Made by a program: the position numbers and the translations under genes. The notes beneath the pieces are model-generated. The model made no database searches, was not told where the DNA came from, and was given only the letters and a program-made list of their open reading frames with translations. Of a stretch of DNA of 64,000 bases, positions 1 through 8,433 are shown one piece after another; the first letter of the stretch is position 1; every line of letters begins with the position of its first letter. The stretch spans positions 16,603,672-16,667,671 of the forward strand of contig JAOANR010000002.1 of the NCBI GenBank assembly GCA_030278955.1, in the 5' to 3' direction. The DNA is from Hygrophila difformis. Taxonomy: Eukaryota; Streptophyta; Magnoliopsida; Lamiales; Acanthaceae.

Positions 1-1149
1 TCAATTCGAAGGTTGTTCCAAAAATTCTGAAATTTAACAGGAGTTAACTATACACATAGATGAACAATTTTCATGAAGAAGTCGACCATCAAAAACGAAC
101 ATAGCTAGGAGAAATATGAACTACAAAACTGAACATGCTAGGAATTCGAATCTGTCACCAAATATAGCAGAAAATACCAGATCCGTTTTCGTCGACCAAA
201 TCAATTCCAAAAATTATGAAAATTTACAGACATCATCTTTAAAGTATTAGGAACATTTTTCATTTAGACGAGTTCTTCCAAAAATGAACGGATCTTGATG
301 AAAAACGCTGAACAAATAAACTACTCGGATAGAAACCCTAGTTGACAGATTTGGCACAAGATGAAGATTGAACTATATCTCGAAGAATACTCAACCAAAC
401 ACTCTAAAAATTGGTATGCACATCATTAACTTACATATCAAGAGATTAGAATCGAAAATCCCTTCTTGATTGCTCCAAAATCGACCGAAACAGTCCCCTC
501 CTTTCCAAGATCTACCGAACGAATCCTATTTTGGGGTTGTTGGAAGAGATCTTAGTGATTAGGGCATGAGATTCGAATCTAGGACCATGAGATTGGAGTA
601 GAACCCTTACCTAACAAAGGATGAATGATATAGATGGCTTGAATCTCGTCCAAACTCCCTGTAGAAGGATGAACAACCCACAACTCTCTCCACACTCAAG
701 TGAAAAATCTGATTTTCGGATTAGGTGAATAGGGGTGATTTTTGGAGTTGTTAGGGAGTTAATACCAGAGTTTAAGCTTCCCAATGAGGGCCTTGATGAA
801 CCTTGGAAGTGTAGGGAGTATTATGGCAGTCAAGATTCGAATTTGGAGCCCCCCTTTACTCCCCATTCACCCCACTTCCCAACATGGTTCAATGAATGAC
901 TAGTTTGTTCATGTATCCCTCTCCTCTTAATATTGTGGATGTTTAATACACTCAAAATCTATCCAAAAGAGTCTAGAAACATCACTAAGTATCTGATAAT
1001 CGAAGTTGGATTGATTGGACTTGAATCATCTCGAAAATGGAGCCGAAAACGCGTGCAATGCATGAGAGCACCATTCTGCCGCCGCCGCCGCGCTGGTGGC
1101 GCGCCGGCGCGTCGCCGCCGCGCGGCCACCTGGTCGCGTTTTCTTCTTC

Positions 1150-1180
<31 letters not shown>

Positions 1181-1374
1181 ATTATGATTTTAAATTCTAA
1201 AAATCATAATATGGAATTATCCGAGATCGTTGGATAATCCGATAACTCTCTTCGAGTTGCTATCATCCGAAAATATTTAATTCCGCTCTCTCGGAATTAT
1301 TTCGGTTTTAATAATTAAATCCAATTCTTCAATTTTGGATTTAATTTTTCAATGTCGATTTCTCGGGTATTACA
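1..1374 (-). mobile_element. Element A, 3' LTR (cut by window edge)
   Basis: This is the right-hand part of an LTR that reads on the minus strand. It is almost identical to 4646-6018; by eye I find about five substitutions and one length change in a poly-T tract, so the copy is young. It ends at the terminal ...TATTACA (minus-strand start TGTAATACC). It contains a CpG-rich block (about 1078-1130) beside a poly-T run (about 1150-1176). The rest lies left of the window. Confidence 0.93.
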
Positions 1375-1388
1375 GTCTACCCCCCTTA
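1375..1388 (-). promoter_or_regulatory. Element A inner polypurine tract
   Basis: On the minus strand this reads TAAGGGGGGTAGAC, directly before the LTR start TGTAATACC. It would prime plus-strand DNA synthesis. Next to it, at 1394-1413, an 8-bp perfect inverted repeat (arms CAACTTCG and CGAAGTTG) is also present in C and D and nearly so in B. A second purine tract lies at 1525-1538. Confidence 0.8.
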
Positions 1389-1488
1389 GAAATCAACTTC
1401 GTCCTCGAAGTTGGGTCGCACTCGGAAAGCAACACCAACATAAGTAGTTTTACACGCATAGAATTATTAAGGCTCGAAAATTAAATTC

Positions 1489-2724
1489 TTACCTCAACGC
1501 GTGACAACTCTGCGGGGTATCACATCCTCTCCCCCTTAGGACCGCAGTTATGTCCCCATAACTGCCTATGAGTTTTCTTGCTGGTTGCGATTCTGTTGTG
1601 GCCTCTGTCCTTTGATTATTGGGATGATTTAGCCCAGTCGGCCGATTCTCGTGTGGAGGGTTCACCAGATCCAACCTCTTCTCGATCATCTCCTCACGAA
1701 TATTGCATTCTCTAATCATGTGGTCTTCCCCACCACATCTATAACAAGTTCCACGCTTAGGGCACTCGCGCACCAGATGCGCTTTGTGGCACTGCGGGCA
1801 TCGTGGTATGGATGTACCACGTGTGTCATTTCTCTTGTTATTCAAACCTCTGTCTGCCTTCTCCTTAGGTCCATCGAACCTAGTTTGACCATCGTTCTTC
1901 CTCAATTTGTTATTATTGTTACTTCGCTTCTTTTTCTCAAATCCTTGCGAGCCCTTGCTCGACTCACCATTGTTCTTTCGTTTCAGCTGCTGGACACGAG
2001 CAATTGCTACAGCTCGGTCATACACTGTCTGAAGTGAAGTGTATTGCCCTCCAACCAGTATCTCTCGGATACTAAGGTTTAGCCCCATCTCGAACTTCTG
2101 GGCCTTGTCAGAATCAGTGGGCACAAGTCTCGGAGCAAAGCGAACTAGCTCCTTGAACTTTGCGTAGTACTCCTGCACCGTTTTTCCTCCTTGTCTTAAG
2201 TTAATAAATTCTTCATACTTTGCAGCCTTAGTGCTCAGTGGATAAAACCTCTCTCTCAACGCTTCCTCAAATTCTCCCCATGTATACACCTTCTCAACCT
2301 CGGCCAAATCTCCTTGGAGATGTTGCCACCACTCGTCTGCCTCTCCATCCAGATAATAGGTCGCCACTCGAACCTTCTCGTTCTCGGGGCATTTGACGGC
2401 AGTAAGAAGCTTGTCAAAAGTTCGGATCCAATTCTCCAACTTGGTAGGGTCCTCTTGGCCGTCATAATGAGGTGGTTTGTAGGGGTTCACCAATGCTAGG
2501 TAGTTGCCTCGGGCTACCGGCGGTGGTACACTCGCTTGTGCACGTTGCACCTCGGCATTTCCTAGTGCTACGAGAACTTCCTCAATATTCCTTAGACGCT
2601 CATCCATATTATTGGGAACAGGAGGCACTCGCCCTCCTACGTTTTGAGGAATGTCATTCTCGTTAAGTGCGTTAGCATCACCACTGTTTGGGACTACCCT
2701 CCTTGGCCTTCCCCTAGGTGCCAT
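1489..2724 (-). CDS. gag: Element A Gag polyprotein; pol missing
   Basis: A 411-residue retrotransposon Gag, the structural protein of cytoplasmic virus-like particles. It opens MAPRGRPRR like the Gags of E and B. The capsid-like region covers about residues 60-245 (motifs YDGQEDPTKLENWI, ADEWWQ, RFYPLSTKAAKYEEF, QEYYAKFKELVRFAP). Two cysteine clusters follow, the second a CCHC zinc knuckle CYRCGGEDHMIREC near residue 330. There is no protease, reverse transcriptase or integrase: after about residue 370 the frame runs straight into sequence that in D and E lies after pol (VLRGRGCDTP-type translation of the outer polypurine tract). So about 4 kb of pol has been deleted while the gag frame stays open. 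Mobilisation would need a helper such as D (inference). Confidence 0.88.
   Translation of the reverse strand: MAPRGRPRRVVPNSGDANALNENDIPQNVGGRVPPVPNNMDERLRNIEEVLVALGNAEVQRAQASVPPPVARGNYLALVNPYKPPHYDGQEDPTKLENWIRTFDKLLTAVKCPENEKVRVATYYLDGEADEWWQHLQGDLAEVEKVYTWGEFEEALRERFYPLSTKAAKYEEFINLRQGGKTVQEYYAKFKELVRFAPRLVPTDSDKAQKFEMGLNLSIREILVGGQYTSLQTVYDRAVAIARVQQLKRKNNGESSKGSQGFEKKKRSNNNNKLRKNDGQTRFDGPKEKADRGLNNKRNDTRGTSIPRCPQCHKAHLVRECPKRGTCYRCGGEDHMIRECNIREEMIEKRLDLVNPPHENRPTGLNHPNNQRTEATTESQPARKLIGSYGDITAVLRGRGCDTPQSCHALR
1525..1538 (-). promoter_or_regulatory. Element A outer polypurine tract
   Basis: On the minus strand this reads TAAGGGGGAGAGGA and is followed by TGTGATACCCCGC. The arrangement matches the functional PPT and LTR start of E. 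In A this start is not used: the 5' LTR at 3261-6018 lacks the roughly 150 bp between the outer and inner starts. Confidence 0.7.
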
Positions 2725-3241
2725 TTCTGTTATCCAAGCACGCGAAGATGAGTTTCTAATCTAAGGCACGCTAACAGTTAGGAAGATCTAAATGATAGGA
2801 AGGGTAAGAGGAGAGAATAGATATGTGCAAACTAAGCACCCTTGACCAAGTTCTAAGGCTAAAGCAAGGTTAGATCCAAGTTAGTGACTCTAAGGCAAGG
2901 TCAATCGACATACCAACTAAGAACATTATCAAATACACGTGACATGCATATATATACTTCGGAGCATTTAAAAAAAAATGATGGATGTATGCAAATGCAT
3001 CCCCCCCATAAAAATACTTATGCATTTCTCAAGACTTGTCGGAATAATTGTTATATAATTCCCATGGGTTTTAAAATAAAATTCGTTTCCATGGAAATAA
3101 TATTTGAAATGCTTAAAAGTAATATTGAATATTTTGGGCCTCTATAGTGGGCCGAAAAAATAATAGCTTTAAAAAAATTTCCGGTCTCTGATACCACTTT
3201 GGTATCAGATAATATCTTTAAAATAATAGCTTTAAAATATT
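2725..3241 (-). other. Element A untranslated leader between PBS and gag
   Basis: About 520 bp with no convincing coding sequence. Unlike E and B, A has no coiled-coil ORF here. The sequence is AT-rich with short A-runs. Confidence 0.6.
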
Positions 3242-3257
3242 CCGGGCTCTGATACCA
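3242..3257 (-). promoter_or_regulatory. Element A primer binding site (tRNA-iMet)
   Basis: On the minus strand this reads TGGTATCAGAGCCCGG, complementary to the 3' end of plant initiator tRNA-Met, three bases after the 5' LTR end. It is where minus-strand cDNA synthesis starts. Confidence 0.92.
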
Positions 3258-3586
3258 CTTTGTAACACCCCGGATTTGATCACCCAGGCCAGGGCATTAC
3301 CGCCACACCTCCCCAAGCAAGACGCGAACCATTTCGAGCTCACTTGAGAAGATGCTAAGGCTAAGTTGTACCAATACTTAAAAATAATTTAAAAACCATT
3401 CAATAAGTGCCCGAAGGTTTAAATCAGAGTTAAGTCAAATATACATAATTTAAAACCGTGCGGAAGCTAAGGGCCAAACACGGCCAAACATGAGTTCGGA
3501 ATTCGTAAAATAATTTAAAAACAAGTGCGACAAGTCCTCGGAAATTCCCATCCCAAGTGTAAATGCCATGTGCTAATCTTCAACAT

Positions 3587-5079
3587 CTGAAAAAAAAATA
3601 GAGACAACGTATCTATCAGTACCAAGGTACTGAGTAAGTTAATGTATAGCATAACGAATTTTAAAGTTTTTAGAAGAGAGATTTAAAGATAGAATTTGGG
3701 ATTTAAAAAGGAAGGTCGAGTAAAAATAATTCCGGAAGAGTTTACACTTTACCACTTGAATAATATATCATTGTTCATTTTTGCTCAAGAACACCATTCT
3801 TGGGGAATCAAACCCACAAGAACTCAAACATAATCTTTTACCAATGTTTCCATATTTCAAATACATTCTTTTACCATTTATGGGGAATCAAACCCGCAAG
3901 AGCTCAAACACCTTCGTTTACCATTGTTCATTATGATCGAGGACATCCGTCCTTGGGGAATCGAACCCGCAAGAACCCAATATACATCCTAGGGAATCGA
4001 ACCCATAGGAGTCAACAATATCCTGGGGAATCGAACCCGCAGGAATAACATACACCTTGGGGAATCGAACCCGCAAGGCAAGTGAAAGTAGCGGACCCTA
4101 TACAGACACACTCCGGAGCCCTAGGTAACCCCTACGGATACACCTAGGAGTATAGACTCATACAATCACGCAACATAACAATATTTCATTGGCGCCGTTT
4201 TGGCCACCAAAAAGAGGGGGCGGCCCAACGAGCCCACGCCAAGTGCACTTACCCTCCAAATTGAACATCTAACTCGATCAAAACTCACAAAGTTTCAAAA
4301 ATCACATTTTAATCATTACCACATATATCTACATTTTCAGAATTCATAGGATTCGTAAAAGAGTAGCAATCGACTCAAAAACGACCGAAACGTACGAAAC
4401 CAATTTCACCGGTAAGACTACACTGTGGCAGTTTCCAAAATCGTATTAGGAAATGTAGTAAAACTTTGTGAAAAATTCTGAAAATTTTACAGGTGCTAGG
4501 CGACATCAAAATAAACATTTTTCTCAGAAATAGGCCTTAGCAAATTCGGACTCTAAGTCACTCAAAAAAATCATTTCAGAAACTTGTTTTCAAAAGGGTG
4601 CAAAGACCACTGTTCATCCGACCACAGCTTACTTAAAAATCCATATCAATTAGAAGGTTGTTCCAAAAATTCTGAAATTTAACAGGAGTAAACTAGACAC
4701 ATAGATGAACAATTTTCATGAAGAAGTCGACCATCAAAAACGACCATAGCTAGGAGAAATATGAACTACAAAACTGAACATGCTAGGAATTCGAATCTGT
4801 CACCAAATATAGCAGAAAATACCAGATCCGTTTTCGTCGACCAAATCAATTCCAAAAATTATGAAAATTTACAGACATCATCTTTAAAGTATTAGGAACA
4901 TTTTTCATTTAGACGAGTTCTTCCAAAAATGAACGGATCTTGATGAAAAACGCTGAACAAATAAACTACTCGGATAGAAACCCTAGTTGACAGATTTGGC
5001 ACAAGATGAAGATTGAACTATATCTCGAAGAATACTCAACCAAACACTCTAAAAATTGGTATGCACATCATTAACTTAC
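3587..5079 (-). other. Predicted intron inside element A LTR
   Basis: The minus-strand donor GTAAGTTAATG begins at 5079. The acceptor, a T-rich tract then CAG, ends at 3587. Just before the acceptor is CATTAACTTAC, an 11-nt exact reverse complement of the donor, then a hairpin with arms CAGTACC and GGTACTG (3617-3632). Predicted length 1493 nt. The splice signals are read from sequence; splicing itself is inferred. Confidence 0.55.
3799..4078 (-). repeat. Six-unit T-arm-like hairpin array in element A LTR
   Basis: Six units at 3799-3820, 3879-3900, 3952-3973, 3988-4009, 4022-4043 and 4055-4078. Each has a core GGGAATCRAACCC flanked by arms that change together: CTTG/CAAG, CCTA/TAGG, CCTG/CAGG, CCTTG/CAAGG; unit 2 is imperfect. 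On the element's sense strand the cores of units 3-6 read GGTTCGATTCCC, which matches the tRNA T-arm and the pol III B-box. The array lies inside the predicted LTR intron. Confidence 0.8.
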
Positions 5080-6018
5080 ATATCAAGAGATTAGAATCGA
5101 AAATCCCTTCTTGATTGCTCCAAAATCGACCGAAACAGTCCCCTCCTTTCCAAGATCTACCGAACGAATCCTATTTTGGGGTTGTTGGAAGAGATCTTAG
5201 TGATTAGGGCATGAGATTCGAATCTAGGACCATGAGATTGGAGTAGAACCCTTACCTAACAAAGGATGAATGATATAGATGGCTTGAATCTCGTCCAAAC
5301 TCCCTGTAGAAGGATGAACAACCCACAACTCTCTCCACACTCAAGTGAAAAATCTGATTTTCGGATTAGGTGAATAGGGGTGATTTTTGGAGTTGTTAGG
5401 GAGTTAATACCAGAGTTTAAGCTTCCCAATGAGGGCCTTGATGAACCTTGGAAGTGTAGGGAGTATTATGGCAGTCAAGATTCGAATTTGGAGCCCCCCT
5501 TTACTCCCCATTCACCCCACTTCCCAACATGGTTCAATGAATGACTAGTTTGTTCATGTATCCCTCTCCTCTTAATATTGTGGATGTTTAATACACTCAA
5601 AATCTATCCAAAAGAGTCTAGAAACATCACTAAGTATCTGATAATCGAAGTTGGATTGATTGGACTTGAATCATCTCGAAAATGGAGCCGAAAACGCGTG
5701 CAATGCATGAGAGCACCATTCTGCCGCCGCCGCCGCGCTGGTGGCGCGCCGGCGCGTCGCCGCCGCGCGGCCACCTGGTCGCGTTTTCTTCTTCCTTTTT
5801 TTTTTTTTTTTTTTTTTTTTAAATATTATGATTTTAAATTCTAAAAATCATAATATGGAATTATCCGAGATCGTTGGATAATCCGATAACTCTCTTCGAG
5901 TTGCTATCATCCGAAAATATTTAATTCCGCTCTCTCGGAATTATTTCGGTTTTAATAATTAAATCCAATTCTTCAATTTTGGATTTAATTTTTCAATGTC
6001 GATTTCTCAGGTATTACA

Positions 6019-6501
6019 GCGAATCTGTCGAGTGGCGCGGTCTCGGCGCGCCGTATAGCCAATCACCGCGCGGCCAACGCGCGGCCCATGCCTGGACTTC
6101 GGTCCGGGCGGGTCGTGCGATCCGTCGGGCATTTCCTCCTCTCTTTCGGACTTCCATCCCTCTATGTTCTCGGATTCGGATTTCCGGGATATTTTCGGGC
6201 TCCTATTCCCTATCTAAATTCTTACTCAGGTCTAGATTTAATATTGGTCCCGAATTCTCGAGTCCACTAGTGTCGGCTATACTTGTACAATTTATTTGAT
6301 TAATTTTATCTTTGGCTTTACGGGTTTTGGGAATTAAACTCCATTTCCCATTTCCTTATCCATGTATTATGTTTATTCATTTATTTATTTTTTTGTTTTG
6401 TTTATTGTTTATTGTTTATTTTTTATTTATTTTATTTATTTACTTCTTTTATTTATTTATTTATTTATTTATTTTATGTTGCAAAATTCTCGGGTATTAC
6501 A
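6019..6501 (-). mobile_element. Element B, 3' LTR remnant
   Basis: This matches 24641-25086, the end of B's 5' LTR, and stops at ATTACA before an inner polypurine tract (minus-strand TAAGGAGGGTAGAC, 6502-6515). Its other part was displaced by insertion of A. Compared with the 5' LTR it has about 31 extra bases near 6120-6150. It holds a TTTA/ATTT microsatellite (about 6365-6480). Confidence 0.88.
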
Positions 6502-6515
6502 GTCTACCCTCCTTA

Positions 6516-6769
6516 AGAATCAACTTCGTCCTCGATGTTGTGTTTTGGCTTTTCTCGTGTTAGGAACGAATCCTTTTGTTTGTTCTATTATTGTGTGACT
6601 GAACTTAGAATTAAAGCTTCTAAGCTGCCTACGTGCCCTGTGAAGGGATCAAGCCATAACGTAGTTCAAAACAATTTGAATTTGTTTGGTTACAAAAATA
6701 TACGGAAAATGCATGATAGAATACGGATGTGACACCACGTATTACATCCTCTCCCCCTTAAGATTGCAG
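6516..6769 (-). other. Element B post-pol segment homologous to an E-type LTR start
   Basis: Between the outer PPT (6747-6760) and the inner PPT (6502-6515), the minus strand closely matches the first part of E's LTR (E 7549-7643), including CTTGATCCCTTCACAGGG and the following GTAGGCAGCTTAG. In E this is LTR; in B it is internal and is absent from the 5' LTR. No coding potential. Confidence 0.75.
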
Positions 6770-7531
6770 TTATGTCCCCATAACTGTGTCGGTGTCGGTT
6801 TGGAACAGTGTCGGATAGCGTTCCCTCATGTCCGATTCTAACTCCCATGTTGCTGTCTCGCTTTCATCGTTCGACCAAAGAACCTTGACCATCTTGACAG
6901 TTTTACTCTTTGTTACTCGCTCCTTAGCGTCTAGAATTTGCACTGGGACTTCTTCATAAGTCAGATCTTCATTGAGTTCGATTACTTCCGGTTGAAGTAC
7001 ATGTGTCGGGTCTGGCACATATTTCTTTAGTTGTGAGACATGGAAGACATTATGAACTCGATCTAATTGTGGCGGTAAAGCCAGTCGGTATGCCAAATTT
7101 CCGACTCATTCTAGAATCTCATAAGGTCCTATGTATCGAGGACTCAACTTTCCTCATTTACCAAAGCGCATCACCCCCTTCATGGGTGATATCTTTAGCA
7201 TGACCCTATCTCCCACTTGAAATTCTAGGTCTCGTCGTCTCACGTCGGCATAACCCTTCTGACGGTCTTGAGCGGCTTTCATTTTCCCTTGAATCACCTT
7301 TATTTATTGAGCCATTTCTTCAACAAGTTGTGGTCCCACTATCACAGGCTTATCGTTTTCTTCCCAGCTCAACGGGCTTCGGCACTTTCGTCCATAAAAC
7401 GCCTCGAAAGGTGCCATGCCAATGCTAGCATGGTAGCTATTGTTATAGGAAAACTCAATTAAGGGTAAATGAGCTTCCCAATTTCCCTTAAATTCCAACA
7501 CACATGCTCTCAGCATATCTTCTAGTGTTTG
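6770..7531 (-). pseudogene. pol: Element B integrase C-terminal part (distal to E insertion)
   Basis: This is the C-terminal third of a Ty3/gypsy integrase, reading from [11 protein letters not shown] (at 7516) through [22 protein letters not shown], the [14 protein letters not shown] region and [15 protein letters not shown] to a chromodomain-like tail VKVLWSNDESETATWELE. Stops interrupt it after VEEMAQ (7304), in MRFGK-stop-GKL and in ILE-stop-VGNL; the last two look like CGA to TGA changes. The gene is split at 7531 by E and resumes at 17577. Not functional. Confidence 0.88.
7527..7531. repeat. Target site duplication of element E, left copy (GTTTG)
   Basis: GTTTG directly precedes E's 5' LTR and is repeated exactly at 17572-17576 after the 3' LTR. 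It lies in B's integrase gene. Confidence 0.95.
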
Positions 7532-8433
7532 TGTAACACCCGAGGAAAAACAAATTCAAGTTGTTTTGAACTACGTCATGACTTGATCCCTTCACAGGGT
7601 ACGTAGGCAGCTTAGAACTAATTTCTAAGTTCAGTCACGAAATAAATCACAAAATACATCACGAATTAGATCACAAGGACGATAGGAGGAGTTGGAACCA
7701 ATTTAGACTAGGCTAATTAGGACACAGAAATGTTGCGAACGATAAGCCGGACTCGTAACAAGTTTAAGGAGAAGATTCCGAAACGGAGACGACTCAGGGA
7801 ATCGAGCTAACACGTAGAAAACCGATAGGGGAAAGCGAGGGAAAACCCGACGGAGCACGCGGACCGCCGAACCGGCCGGTCCGGCCGGCCCGCGCTGTCC
7901 GCGCGCCGCCGCGCGGGCAAGGGCGTCGCGACTCCAGGCGGGTCGCGCGTGCTCCGCGCGGACAAAAGCTTAGGTGCGCGCCACCAGCGCGCCAGAGGTG
8001 CTGAAAGTGTAAACTTTCCTTCCATGGCGATTTTCTTGCCAAAAACCACACCCCTAACCATGGCAATCGAATCTCAGCCTTGGGGAAGGCTTAAGAATAC
8101 CCTAGGGGCGCCCCAAACCCTAGGTTTTCAGTAAACATTCAGCCTCCACCCTCAATTCCCTCTCCAAGTTCAAAACTCCTTCGACACCACTTTCCGGCAA
8201 GTATTCCGGCGACGACGGGGCGACCGGGACAAGCCCCTGCCCTCTAGACTCTTGGTAAACTATTGTACAAAGTTTCAATTCGTCCATAGATCTCAGAAAC
8301 TCATATTCTAACCCTTTTTCCTCACTACGATTTCCCGTCGGAAAACGAACAAAAAGCGATCGGAGAAGTTGGCCGTTCGTCGTGACCCTAGGACGTCCGG
8401 AAACCCAATCCAGCGACCCTATCATCATTCTAA

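Larger units (their letters stand above)
3261..6018 (-). mobile_element. Element A, 5' LTR
   Basis: Full LTR of 2758 bp bounded by TGTAACACCCC (left) and GGTATTACA (right), i.e. TG...CA on the minus strand. The right flank is B's 3' LTR, entered at GCGAA (6019-6023), the expected 5-bp target duplication; the matching copy lies outside the window. The LTR carries a predicted intron (3587-5079), a hairpin array (3799-4078) and a CpG-rich block next to a poly-T tract (about 5724-5820). Confidence 0.93.

Noticed and set aside
1149..1176. Poly-T as the tail of an inserted LINE or SINE
   Set aside because: It occurs at the same LTR position beside the CpG-rich block in A, C and D, without target duplications; it is part of the LTR.
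933..1178. Plant gene encoding an 81-residue protein (also at 5578-5844)
   Set aside because: Lies antisense inside both LTR copies of A, runs into a poly-T tract and has no family resemblance.
3799..4078. Cluster of tRNA genes or tRNA-derived SINEs
   Set aside because: Only the T-arm-like core is present; no A-box, anticodon arm or acceptor stem surrounds it.
7794..8428. Small proteins encoded antisense in E's LTR (repeated at 14982-15718)
   Set aside because: GC-rich U3 sequence gives chance open frames; duplicated only because the LTR is.
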